From the NCBI RefSeq assembly GCF_018476885.1, contig NZ_JAHCVJ010000002.1:1-64000 (forward strand): DNA of 64,000 bases, read 5' to 3'. Positions 25,406-33,881 of this stretch are shown here, piece by piece. Under the pieces are notes generated by a model. The model saw only the letters and a list, made by a program, of their open reading frames with translations. It searched no databases and had not been told where the DNA came from. Origin of the DNA: Geoanaerobacter pelophilus. GTDB taxonomy: Bacteria > Desulfobacterota > Desulfuromonadia > Geobacterales > DSM-12255. Both the position numbers and the translations under genes were made by a program. How positions within the stretch are numbered: position 1 is the first letter of the stretch; each line of letters starts with the position of its first letter.

Positions 25406-27823
25406 TCAGGGGTTTGCCAGCAACTCCTTAATTCTTGATACGGCCTCCATGGCATCCCTGGCGTAGAGATCGGCACCGATGCTATCAGCATACTCCTGGG
25501 TAACCACCGCCCCGCCAACCATAGAAAAGGTTTTGACCCCAGCGGACTTCAAGCGTTCGATCACATGTTCCATTTCAGACATAGTCGTGGTCATAAGTGC
25601 CGAGAGCCCCACGGCATCAACCTTGAGCTCCGTAGCCTGTTGCACGATCCGCTCTGCAGGGACATTCTTGCCAAGATCGATCACCTCGAAGCCATGGTTT
25701 TCGAGCAGAGTGCAGACGATGTTCTTACCGATATCGTGAATATCGCCCTCTACCGTAGCCATCAGAATCCGCCCTTTGCTCTCCATTGCGACGCCGTGCA
25801 TTGCCTGCTTGAGGCGGGCAAAAGCCGCCTGCATGGTTTCTGCAGAGCGCATTACCTGGGGAAGAAAAACCTGATTCTTTTCGAATCGTCTCCCTACCTC
25901 TTCAAGGCCGGGCAGCAACCCTTCGTTGCTCACCTGTATGGGACTGAGACCATCAGCAAGCGCTTCCTCAACAAGCGAAACGATCTGGTCGCGATCGCCA
26001 TCAATAATTGCCGATGCCAGACGTCCACGAACATCCGCTGGCAAGGCAGCAGCGGCTATCGGTTGCACCGCATTCGCAAGCCCCTTGTATGCCTCGATAT
26101 ATGCCGACGAATTTTCGTCCCGATTCAGCAGCACCATTGCCGAGCGGAAGGCATCCATCATCTGGCATTCCTTCGGGTTTATGATGGCTGCATCAAGCCC
26201 TGCAGCCATTGCCATTGCAAAGAATACAGAAGAGATTACCGGTCGTGACGGCAGGCCGAACGAGATATTGCTTACCCCCAGAACCGTATTAACACCCAGG
26301 GTCTCCTTTACCATACGCAAGGCCCGGAGGGTTTCCATAGCCCGCTTCTGCTCGGCGCTTACTGTCAGGGTCAGGGAATCAATCATAATGTTTTTACGTG
26401 GTATCCCGGCCTCGGCTGCAGCGTGCACGATCCTGCCGGCAACCGCCAGCCGGTCTTCGGCTGTTTCCGGGATGCCCTGCTCATCGAGAGCGAGCCCAAT
26501 GACTGCAGCCCCGTATTTCTTGACAAGAGGAAGCACCCGGGCAAGACTCTTCGCCTCTCCGGAAACCGAATTCACCAGAACCTTGCCTTCAGCGGCCTTG
26601 AGCCCGGCTTCGAGCGCCTCAGGGCTGGATGAATCAAGAACCAGAGGGGTCTGAACAGCTCCGCTCAGGCAGAATACTGCCCTCTCCATGGCAGCCGCCT
26701 CATCAATGCCTGGAGTTCCGACATTGACGTCCAGCAGGGTCGCGCCGGCCAAAACCTGCTCAGATGCCTCCTTGCGAATATAGGAGACCTTACCCTCGCG
26801 GAGTTCGGCAGCAAACCCCTTTTTGCCGGTGGGATTGATCCGCTCACCGATGACAGCAACCTGATTACCTCCGCCGACTGGGACAAAACCGGTCCGACTC
26901 GACAGAAACGTCACTCCTTTGGTCGCGCTGGTCCGGCAAAAACTCTGGGCCTTATCCTGCAGGGCATCACGCATCGCCTTGATGTGAGCAGGGGTTGTCC
27001 CGCAGCAGCCGCCGATGATCCTTACACCAAGAGTCAAAAAGCGTTCATGGTAGAAAGTCATCTCCTCAGGAGAGGCAGGGAACAGGGTAACGCCGTCTTT
27101 GAGCTGCGGCAGTCCAGCATTTGCCTGGGCGATAAGCGGGAGATCCGTGACCCGGCGCATGGCAGCAAGGATTTCATAAATCCCTTCAACGCCCAGCCCG
27201 CAGTTCGAACCGATGATATCTGCGCCAACCGCTTCCAGGGTTATTGCTGCGGCCTCAGGCGAGCTTCCCAGTACGCTCCGGCCATTATCATCAAAGGTCA
27301 TCATGGCAATAATCGGAATGGTCGCAGAAACCTCGCGTATAGCAATAACCGCAGCGCGAAGCTCCTTTATATCAAGGAAGGTCTCCAGTGTTACCAGATC
27401 GGCGCCAGCCTCGATCAAAACTGACGCCTGTTCGTGGAAAACGTCCTTCATCTGGTCGAAGGACATGTCGCCTACCGGCTCGACAAAACGTCCGGTAGGC
27501 CCCATCGACGCTGCGACATAAGCGCTATCCCCGGCCACCTTCCGGGCAATCTGTACTGCAGCCTGATTGATCTCAGCAAGGCGGTCACAAAGCCCGTAGT
27601 GAGACAGTTTTTCGCGGCTCCCCCCGAATGTGTTGGTTACCAGGACATCCGCGCCAGCCTCAAGGTATTCGCGGTGAACGGCAGCAACAACTTCCGGCAT
27701 TACAAGATTCATCTCTTCCGGAGACTGTCCTGGCTTCAGTCCCCTTTCCTGGAGCATGGTTCCCATGGCTCCGTCCAGAACGAGAACCCTGTCATTAATC
27801 GCCTTGAGCAGTGAAGGCTTCAT
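25406..27823 (-). CDS. metH: Cobalamin-dependent methionine synthase, short form
   Basis: 805 residues. The homocysteine methyltransferase domain (about 1-290) shows LDGAMGTMLQERG and the zinc ligands in GGCCGTTPAHI. A pterin-binding domain (about 320-570) shows ERINPTGKK and DVNVGTPGIDE. A B12-binding module (about 590-805) has the DIHDIGKN motif in which His coordinates cobalt. The C-terminal AdoMet-dependent reactivation domain of E. coli MetH (about 1,227 residues) is absent; such short forms occur in other anaerobes and rely on a separate reactivation factor or none. The ATG overlaps the previous stop (ATGA) and AAAGGAGG precedes it, so it is translated with the GerMN gene. It methylates homocysteine to methionine using methyltetrahydrofolate. 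Confidence 0.92.
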   Translation of the reverse strand: MKPSLLKAINDRVLVLDGAMGTMLQERGLKPGQSPEEMNLVMPEVVAAVHREYLEAGADVLVTNTFGGSREKLSHYGLCDRLAEINQAAVQIARKVAGDSAYVAASMGPTGRFVEPVGDMSFDQMKDVFHEQASVLIEAGADLVTLETFLDIKELRAAVIAIREVSATIPIIAMMTFDDNGRSVLGSSPEAAAITLEAVGADIIGSNCGLGVEGIYEILAAMRRVTDLPLIAQANAGLPQLKDGVTLFPASPEEMTFYHERFLTLGVRIIGGCCGTTPAHIKAMRDALQDKAQSFCRTSATKGVTFLSSRTGFVPVGGGNQVAVIGERINPTGKKGFAAELREGKVSYIRKEASEQVLAGATLLDVNVGTPGIDEAAAMERAVFCLSGAVQTPLVLDSSSPEALEAGLKAAEGKVLVNSVSGEAKSLARVLPLVKKYGAAVIGLALDEQGIPETAEDRLAVAGRIVHAAAEAGIPRKNIMIDSLTLTVSAEQKRAMETLRALRMVKETLGVNTVLGVSNISFGLPSRPVISSVFFAMAMAAGLDAAIINPKECQMMDAFRSAMVLLNRDENSSAYIEAYKGLANAVQPIAAAALPADVRGRLASAIIDGDRDQIVSLVEEALADGLSPIQVSNEGLLPGLEEVGRRFEKNQVFLPQVMRSAETMQAAFARLKQAMHGVAMESKGRILMATVEGDIHDIGKNIVCTLLENHGFEVIDLGKNVPAERIVQQATELKVDAVGLSALMTTTMSEMEHVIERLKSAGVKTFSMVGGAVVTQEYADSIGADLYARDAMEAVSRIKELLANP

Positions 27824-28440
27824 GGCTGCCTCCTTTGAGGTGTCGGTGTAACAGCTGGATAGTCAACCTTCTTTTCGTAAGTGTAATCAGGATCAAGGGG
27901 TTCGCGAAGGTCAAGGTGCCCCTTCAGGGTCTCCAACGGTTTCCCGTCTACCAGAAACCTGACTTTCTTAACCTGGGCAAGATTAAAAGCCAGCGAGTCA
28001 ACCACAGAATAAACTGCAGACATTTCGGCTTCAGACCCTGCAACCAGCCCTTCCTGCAACTCTCTGCTAAAATCAATGGTCAGCGTGCCCCCGGAGAGAC
28101 TGACCCCATGAAACATGGTGGTTTCCGGCAATGTCGGCGAGAGATCACCGATAGGCCCGTTGATGAGCTCACTCAGAATATCCTCAGAGCACTCTTCCAC
28201 GCCTGAGCATGGTTCAACCACTCGGGACTCCCTCAACAGCCCACCACCTTCCGGTGCAGCAAAAAAGAGCGTCACCGTCTTAACTCCCTGTTCAGGGGCA
28301 GACTGGGGAGGCGGTTGCTTGGGCAGGGGCTCCCGACCCGCATATTTCCTGAGGAACAGGCCTCCCAGAATGACCGCCAGGATAATGATCCCGACGAGTA
28401 CCGACGTGCTGACTTTCCTCGGTGCCCTATTCTCCGTCAT
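27820..28440 (-). CDS. Membrane-anchored GerMN-domain protein
   Basis: About 206 residues from the ATG at 28440, which follows GGAG and overlaps the end of murI by 14 bp. One transmembrane helix (VGIIILAVILGGLFL, about residues 14-28) is followed by a proline-rich linker and a GerMN fold: VTLFFAAPEGGGL, ILSELINGP, and LTIDFSRELQEG. GerMN domains occur in spore germination proteins and in cell-envelope proteins of Gram-negative bacteria. Its position after glutamate racemase suggests a link to the cell wall, which is inference. Confidence 0.82.
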   Translation of the reverse strand: MTENRAPRKVSTSVLVGIIILAVILGGLFLRKYAGREPLPKQPPPQSAPEQGVKTVTLFFAAPEGGGLLRESRVVEPCSGVEECSEDILSELINGPIGDLSPTLPETTMFHGVSLSGGTLTIDFSRELQEGLVAGSEAEMSAVYSVVDSLAFNLAQVKKVRFLVDGKPLETLKGHLDLREPLDPDYTYEKKVDYPAVTPTPQRRQP

Positions 28441-29266
28441 CGCCGCCATCTCCCACTTGAATTGCCTGCTCAAGGTTTACCTGATAAACATCCCCCAGGT
28501 CCCCCCCCAGAAAACGGTTGCCGACCCTGATGAACCCGGCAGGAACATCGGTGACAAAGTAGTGGTGATTCCCTTTTTCCGCAACTGGCCGGAGAAGGTC
28601 ATGATCAGCCAGGATCCCGGCCACGGTACGTGCCGTCTCTTCGGCGGAATCAACCAGTACGACATCGCTCCCCATAACCTCTTCTATAACCCCTTTCAGC
28701 AAGGGATAATGGGTACAGCCCAAAACCAGGGTATCAACGCCATCTTCCCGCAACCCTTCAAGGTAACTCCGGGCGGTCAACCTGGCGACCTCGTTATCAA
28801 CCCAGCCTTCTTCAGCAAGCGGCACAAAAAGAGGACAGGCGCGCGTAACCACCTGGACATCTGAGGAAAGCCTTTTGATTGCCTTTGTATAGGCACTGCT
28901 CTTGACCGTCCCTTCAGTGCCGATAACCGCAACCTTCCCCGTCTTGGTCACCGAGACGGCACGCCTTGCCCCAGGCTCAATAACACCAACTATCGGTATG
29001 GAGAAGGCCTCATTGAGCGAGTCGAGCGCCACGGCAGATGCGGTGTTGCAGGCCACCACCAGAAGCTTTATATCACGCCCCACCAGGAATTCGGTAATCT
29101 GGCGAGCATATCTGATCACGGTCTCCGGAGACTTGGTCCCATAAGGAACCCTGGCAGTATCCCCAAGATATATGGTGTCTTCCTGCGGCAAAGCCTTCAC
29201 AATCTCCTTAAGGACTGTAAGCCCGCCGACACCCGAATCGAAAATTCCGATTGCCTTCCACGACAT
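28427..29266 (-). CDS. murI: Glutamate racemase
   Basis: 279 residues, the usual length. It starts with the family signature IGIFDSGVGGLTVLKEI and carries both catalytic cysteines, in VVACNTASA and VLGCTHYPLL. The enzyme makes D-glutamate for peptidoglycan in the cytoplasm. It begins a minus-strand run with the GerMN-domain gene and metH, with overlapping ends. Only a weak ribosome site is visible upstream. Confidence 0.95.
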   Translation of the reverse strand: MSWKAIGIFDSGVGGLTVLKEIVKALPQEDTIYLGDTARVPYGTKSPETVIRYARQITEFLVGRDIKLLVVACNTASAVALDSLNEAFSIPIVGVIEPGARRAVSVTKTGKVAVIGTEGTVKSSAYTKAIKRLSSDVQVVTRACPLFVPLAEEGWVDNEVARLTARSYLEGLREDGVDTLVLGCTHYPLLKGVIEEVMGSDVVLVDSAEETARTVAGILADHDLLRPVAEKGNHHYFVTDVPAGFIRVGNRFLGGDLGDVYQVNLEQAIQVGDGGDDGE

Positions 29267-29360
29267 GCTTTATCTGTCTCCCCAACACACTGAAAATCAA
29301 CCGATTGCCGCGAAAAATAAAATAGAAATCATATGATAGCTCCAGAATCAAGTCAAGGCA

Positions 29361-29388
29361 TTTACAAAACATACAAATATGCTACTCT
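29361..29388 (+). promoter_or_regulatory. Sigma-70-like promoter of the 29.4-30.7 kb genes
   Basis: TTTACA and TACTCT are separated by 16 bp, about 65 bp before the ATG at 29456, in the divergent gap with murI. Confidence 0.4.
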
Positions 29389-29455
29389 TGCGTGAATATC
29401 AGGCTAAAAGCATGGATATATAAATCGATACGCCCCCCACAGTATTGGAGGCTCA

Positions 29456-29797
29456 ATGGAAAAAGAGGAATTACTGAGAAAAACCGAGCAGGCAGTCTCG
29501 CCGTTCGAGACCGAAAATATCGTAAACTTCATCAAAGACCTGACATTTAAATCTGCCATGGAGAATCCGTGGATAATCGGCTTTTTCATGGTTATTTTCT
29601 TTTACGCTGTAATAAAACGATCCAAGCCGGTACTGCTCTTCCTTTTCGCCGCCATAGCAATCATGTTCCTCGTACGCTTTACCTTGCAAGGAGCAGAAGG
29701 TAATGAACTGACACTAAGTTCAACCCTTCCTTTTGCCTTCGGTGGACTGGCGATCGGCGGAGTGCTTATCTACTTCAGCTTTATCAAGGGTGACTGA
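29456..29797 (+). CDS. Small inner-membrane protein
   Basis: 113 residues; GGAGG lies six bases before the ATG. About 40 soluble N-terminal residues are followed by three predicted membrane helices (IIGFFMVIFFYAVI, PVLLFLFAAIAIMFLV, and LPFAFGGLAIGGVLIYFSFI). No recognised domain. The gene is 23 bp before a small anchored dihaem cytochrome gene and is likely co-transcribed with it, which suggests that the two form a membrane electron-transfer unit. The function is unknown. Confidence 0.8.
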   Translation: MEKEELLRKTEQAVSPFETENIVNFIKDLTFKSAMENPWIIGFFMVIFFYAVIKRSKPVLLFLFAAIAIMFLVRFTLQGAEGNELTLSSTLPFAFGGLAIGGVLIYFSFIKGD

Positions 29798-29820
29798 CAA
29801 CAATTTTTCAGGAGTGATTG

Positions 29821-30105
29821 ATGAAATTAAGAAAACAAGACTGGATTTTCATCGGTATTGCCGCGGTGGTGCTGGCAATATTCCTAGCAATTTCGGGAGA
29901 GGAAAAGACCCACAAGGTCCCCTTGGACGATAAACACAAACCGTTTTACGAAATTGTCAAACAGAGCGGCAAAATGGAAGCTGACAAGGGTTGCCCTACC
30001 TGTCACAACGAACAGGGCGGCGTCCCTTTTCCGCCAAAGCATCCGTTAAAACCCAAAGACGGCCCGATGAGGTGCCTCTTCTGCCATAAGCTGCAGAAAA
30101 AGTGA
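29821..30105 (+). CDS. Membrane-anchored dihaem c-type cytochrome
   Basis: 94 residues from the ATG at 29821, preceded by CAGGAG; a TTG codon directly before it is in frame but less likely. An uncleaved hydrophobic segment (WIFIGIAAVVLAIFLAI, about residues 8-24) anchors the protein. The periplasmic part has two haem sites, CPTCH (58-62) and CLFCH (85-89), and further His residues (for example in PPKHPLK) that could be distal ligands. It follows a small membrane protein gene. Inference: it passes electrons between a membrane component and periplasmic cytochromes. Confidence 0.9.
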   Translation: MKLRKQDWIFIGIAAVVLAIFLAISGEEKTHKVPLDDKHKPFYEIVKQSGKMEADKGCPTCHNEQGGVPFPPKHPLKPKDGPMRCLFCHKLQKK

Positions 30106-30132
30106 GCTCCCCTTCAGGGGTTATAGTCAGCC

Positions 30133-30717
30133 ATGACAACATTAAACCTGACCGGTGCACTGGATAGACTGGTTGTCGATATAGTTGCAAAAACAGACGA
30201 ACTGTCGCACATCTGCCCCTCAAAGCTTATGATCTGCCTTTCTGCAACCCGTAGCGGAGGGATCCATGGCGTCTATGCCAAGATCCACCCCTTGCGGTTT
30301 GCTGGCGGAGCATTGACACGTCAGGTGCGCCGCGGCAGAAAGACCTACACCTGCTGCCACGAGCCACTTGATTACAAGGGAGAGGAGATGCTGTACGTCA
30401 TTTACTTCCTCTTCCCCCGGTTTTTCGACCTGCCGTTTCGCGAAAAGCTGATCACCATCTTCCATGAGCTCTACCACATATCGCCGGAATTTGACGGGGA
30501 CATCCGCCGCTTCCCTGGCAGAAACTATGCTCATGGCAGCTCTACCCGCAAATTCAATGAATTTATGGGAACCTTGGCCGACCGCTACCTGGAACAGATG
30601 TCTGACCAAGAGCTTGTTGATTTCCTTAAAGTCGACGTCTCGTTACTGCGCACCAGGCATAGGGCGCTTGTCGGCAGAAAGCTCAAGGCTCCCAGAATCA
30701 GAATTGCCGCAAATTGA
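30133..30717 (+). CDS. Putative zinc metallopeptidase-like protein
   Basis: 194 residues, cytoplasmic by appearance (no signal or membrane segment). A classic HExxH zinc-peptidase motif, HELYH, lies at residues 111-115 within ITIFHELYHISPEF, with downstream acidic and His residues that could complete the site. I recognise it as a putative metallopeptidase family of environmental bacteria but know no substrate. It follows the dihaem cytochrome gene by 27 bp and converges with a hypothetical gene only 4 bp past its end. Confidence 0.75.
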   Translation: MTTLNLTGALDRLVVDIVAKTDELSHICPSKLMICLSATRSGGIHGVYAKIHPLRFAGGALTRQVRRGRKTYTCCHEPLDYKGEEMLYVIYFLFPRFFDLPFREKLITIFHELYHISPEFDGDIRRFPGRNYAHGSSTRKFNEFMGTLADRYLEQMSDQELVDFLKVDVSLLRTRHRALVGRKLKAPRIRIAAN

Positions 30718-30721
30718 AGAG

Positions 30722-31126
30722 CTACAGATCCCCAGTGAGCTCCTGCAACAGGTAGAGCTTGGGGTTCACCCCTCGAACCACTTCAATGATCTCGGCAAAC
30801 CTGGCAGCATCCACCCCCTCTTCCTGGTCAACTCCCTGAAAGAACGGGAACCCCTTGGGGAGCGGTGAGTAGGAGCCGTTACGCAATAGCGAGACATCCA
30901 CCATATCATTGACCCTGCCACCCATTTCCCACGGATCCCGGTAGTTAAACTGCCGCGCAACTATCTGCAGCCCCATGCCGTTTGCGAAAACCGCCTTGAC
31001 CTCGAAGGAGAAATCACGCGGCGCCCCATAGCTGTCGCTCCGACCGGACCGCGCTGCCACCTGGGCACCTGCCAGCTCAAGCATTTCCTTAATACTCTCA
31101 GCAGTCATAGCCGTAACATCGGTCAT
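30722..31126 (-). CDS. Hypothetical protein coupled to the VWA protein
   Basis: 134 residues; GGAGG precedes the ATG and its start lies 4 bp after the stop of the VWA/DUF2201 gene, so the two are co-transcribed. It has no signal peptide or membrane helix. The middle contains a beta-rich stretch (FSFEVKAVFANGMGLQIVA) and the sequence WEMGGRVNDMVDVSLL. I do not recognise a family. Its place suggests a role with the VWA/MoxR proteins. Confidence 0.65.
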   Translation of the reverse strand: MTDVTAMTAESIKEMLELAGAQVAARSGRSDSYGAPRDFSFEVKAVFANGMGLQIVARQFNYRDPWEMGGRVNDMVDVSLLRNGSYSPLPKGFPFFQGVDQEEGVDAARFAEIIEVVRGVNPKLYLLQELTGDL

Positions 31127-31130
31127 CGGG

Positions 31131-32312
31131 TCATGCCTCCATTCTCAATACCACACCCCACGGCACCGGCTGCTCCCCATCTGAGGTCAATACCCACAAC
31201 GTCGGGAAATCCATCTTTTCCGGGGCTTCGCCAAAACCGTCAGTCAGGTAAATTATTGCTGCTGGCAGCGGACTCATTGTCTTGGCATATTCAAAGACCG
31301 GCCTCAGATCGGTAAAGCCGCCACCATGATAACTTACTGCATGCAGATTCTCGCCGCTGAAACTCTCCACCCGCTGGATGCGGCTATTGGCATAGAGCAC
31401 CGTAATCCGGGTATCTCTGCCGGCCGCGATATTCATAAGCTCTTTGGCAAAGCTCTCGCGTAGTTCCAGGATATTGGTCGAGTCACTGACATCGACACCA
31501 ACCAGCAGGTTCAACCGGTGTCGTTTCCGGGTGCCTGGAACGTTGTGCTGGAATCTCCGATGCTCCCTCTGCCAGGTTGACCGCCTCCCTACACGCCCGG
31601 CGGTTGCCACAAACTGCCGCAATATCTGGCGCCAAGGGATTGCCGACGGCCGCAACAGACTATCGACCAGCGACCGAATCTCCGGCGGCACCTCGCCATC
31701 GCACTTATTCCGGGCTTCACGGGTTATGTTCCGTACCATCTCTTCAGCCAGACGCAACGGGGTGCTGTCGCTCTCCTCCCAGCAGGCATGATCATCCGCA
31801 GTGCCACAGTTATGCAAGTGCTCACCGAGGTCTTCAGGCCCGGTCCCGCTGCCGCTATCCGCGGCAGCGTCCCCAAGCCCCTCCCCAGACAGATTGCCGA
31901 TATCAAACTTCGGCACCAGCAAGGAATAGTACTCCTCTGCGGCCAGACCGTCAGCTACCTTGAAATCTGCCGGCATCACCGACCCGCCAGGCATCCCGGA
32001 AATGGTCTGATTGATGGCCAGGTCGCAGCAGATGTCCCAACAATGGCGATTCCGTTCCTTCCGTCTCGCCATATGAAGGTGGAGCAGGTGTTTGACACAA
32101 TGTTCCAGCAGTGCCTCCTGGGCAGAAGGGAGCAGGTCGTCAAAGCCCTGCTCGTTCACGCAAAGCAGCGGAGAACCGTCGCGAATCGTTACCCCTAGCG
32201 GCTGCGCTGCCGTTACTGGGACCCGGTGCAGATTGAGGATAAACTCCCCATAGAACGGCCGCTCCTTTAGGAGCCGCACAATGGCATTTTCCAGGGTACG
32301 CAACGTCACCAC
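31131..32312 (-). CDS. VWA-domain/DUF2201 protein (MoxR partner type)
   Basis: 393 residues from a GTG start. The N-terminal half resembles the DUF2201 putative metallopeptidase domain, but where HExxH would be expected the sequence reads HCVKH (residues 71-75), so the catalytic Glu appears to be lost. The C-terminal half is a von Willebrand A-like domain with a MIDAS-type motif (GVDVSDSTN) and the closing ITVLYANSRIQRV and YLTDGFGE segments. Such proteins usually sit next to a MoxR-type AAA+ ATPase and act with it in protein maturation or assembly. Here the matching ATPase is about 10 kb away at 42185-43243. Confidence 0.85.
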   Translation of the reverse strand: MVTLRTLENAIVRLLKERPFYGEFILNLHRVPVTAAQPLGVTIRDGSPLLCVNEQGFDDLLPSAQEALLEHCVKHLLHLHMARRKERNRHCWDICCDLAINQTISGMPGGSVMPADFKVADGLAAEEYYSLLVPKFDIGNLSGEGLGDAAADSGSGTGPEDLGEHLHNCGTADDHACWEESDSTPLRLAEEMVRNITREARNKCDGEVPPEIRSLVDSLLRPSAIPWRQILRQFVATAGRVGRRSTWQREHRRFQHNVPGTRKRHRLNLLVGVDVSDSTNILELRESFAKELMNIAAGRDTRITVLYANSRIQRVESFSGENLHAVSYHGGGFTDLRPVFEYAKTMSPLPAAIIYLTDGFGEAPEKMDFPTLWVLTSDGEQPVPWGVVLRMEA

Positions 32313-32396
32313 TCCACCTGAGTTATAGCTGTGGATTTAATCAGCTTGCCGACGAAAGTATCCAGTGTAACATATCCTTTTGTGGCCGGCATACAA

Positions 32397-32424
32397 TAAC
32401 CAATGAAATGACTGCAATTGGTTA
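32397..32424. repeat. Inverted repeat upstream of the photolyase gene
   Basis: Arms TAACCAAT and ATTGGTTA, 8 bp each, are separated by 12 bp and end just before the ribosome site of the photolyase gene. It could be an operator or an mRNA hairpin. Confidence 0.4.
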
Positions 32425-32437
32425 ATGGAGAACTGGG

Positions 32438-33778
32438 ATGCACCATGTACAAAAAGAGCGGATCACCACCCTGAACCAGGCTGCTCACGGCACAGGTCCG
32501 GTTATTTACTGGATGAGCCGCGACCAGAGAGTTTCCGACAACTGGGCACTCTTGCATGCCCAGCAACTTGCCGTTGAAAGACGGGTGCCGTTGGCCGTTG
32601 TTTTTACACTATCACCGGCATTCCTCGGCGCCACTTTGCGCCAGTATGCCTTCATGCTCCGGGGGCTGGCAGATACCGCCCGGTCTCTGCGAGAGCTGGA
32701 GATCCCGTTATTTCTTTTGCGCGGTGCCCCGGTCGCAGAAATAGCAAGCTTCGTATCTAAGCATAGAGCCGGTACCTTGGTAACTGATTTTGATCCATTA
32801 CGCATAAAAGCGGGATGGAGAAAGCATGTCGCCAGAGAACTGAATATTGCCGTGCACGAGGTTGATGCGCACAACATTGTCCCTTGCCACCACCTCTCGC
32901 AAAAACAAGAGTACGGCGCCTACACCCTGCGCCCCAAGCTACTCAAGCTGTTAGCCGAGTTTCTCACAGATTTCCCGCCGATAATACGCCATCCCTTTGC
33001 CTGGCCTGATCCTCCCGAGCCATTCGAGCCCCTGTCGGTTATTGGCGAACTGCCTGTTGACCGGTCGGTGGCGGAAATAGCTTTGCCCCCAGGAGCAGCT
33101 GCGGCCAAGAACAGGCTGCTCTCATTTATTGAAAACGGCCTCGGACAGTACAACACCTTGCGCAACGACCCCTGCTGCGACGGTCAGTCCGGCCTTTCCC
33201 CTTATCTCCACTTTGGCCAGCTGGCACCGCAACGGGCAGCTCTCGCAGCTGCCGGAGTGCCGAAAGCAGAGGAGTTCCTTGAAGAGTTGATCATAAGGCG
33301 GGAGCTTTCCGACAATTTCTGTTGCTACAACAATTCCTATGACCAGGTTGCCGGCTTCCCGGCCTGGGCCCGGAAATCTCTCGACCTCCATCGAAGCGAC
33401 CCGAGAGCATACTGCTACTCACCGGAGCAGTTCGAGGCCGGGGTCACGCATGATCCGCTCTGGAACGCAGCCCAGCACGAAATGGTCATAACTGGGCGTA
33501 TGCATGGCTACCTGAGAATGTACTGGGCAAAAAAGATCCTTGAATGGAGCCCGTCGGCTGAAGATGCCATGAAGGTAGCCATAGCGCTCAACGATCGCTA
33601 CCAGCTGGATGGCCGCGATCCGAACGGCTATACCGGTATAGCCTGGAGCATCGGCGGTGTCCATGACCGGGCCTGGGGCGAACGCCCGATATTCGGTAAA
33701 ATCCGCTACATGAGCAATGCGGGTTGCAAGCGAAAGTTCGACGTGGCCTCCTATATCGCACGCATAGAACGACTTTAA
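32438..33778 (+). CDS. phr: Deoxyribodipyrimidine photolyase, class II
   Basis: 446 residues; GGAG precedes the ATG. The N-terminal antenna domain (VIYWMSRDQRVSDNWAL) and the C-terminal FAD-binding helical domain (ELIIRRELSDNFCCYN, WNAAQHEMVITGRMHGYLR, YWAKKILEWS, AIALNDRYQLDGRDPNGY) match class II CPD photolyases. The enzyme repairs UV-induced cyclobutane pyrimidine dimers using light and reduced FAD. A photolyase in an anaerobe that mostly lives in sediment is not unusual. The downstream sensor kinase gene has its own gap of about 100 bp. Confidence 0.93.
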   Translation: MHHVQKERITTLNQAAHGTGPVIYWMSRDQRVSDNWALLHAQQLAVERRVPLAVVFTLSPAFLGATLRQYAFMLRGLADTARSLRELEIPLFLLRGAPVAEIASFVSKHRAGTLVTDFDPLRIKAGWRKHVARELNIAVHEVDAHNIVPCHHLSQKQEYGAYTLRPKLLKLLAEFLTDFPPIIRHPFAWPDPPEPFEPLSVIGELPVDRSVAEIALPPGAAAAKNRLLSFIENGLGQYNTLRNDPCCDGQSGLSPYLHFGQLAPQRAALAAAGVPKAEEFLEELIIRRELSDNFCCYNNSYDQVAGFPAWARKSLDLHRSDPRAYCYSPEQFEAGVTHDPLWNAAQHEMVITGRMHGYLRMYWAKKILEWSPSAEDAMKVAIALNDRYQLDGRDPNGYTGIAWSIGGVHDRAWGERPIFGKIRYMSNAGCKRKFDVASYIARIERL

Positions 33779-33881
33779 TTCATCCAGGCACAGATCATAT
33801 TGACTTTTCCCTAAAAAACGAGACAATCTATTAACAACAATTAATTATATACTAACCATCCCGCCCATATGAGGTGCCTGG

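Noticed and set aside
25406-27823. Truncated methionine synthase
   Set aside because: The missing reactivation domain is a common natural form in anaerobes, and the gene is intact with a normal stop.
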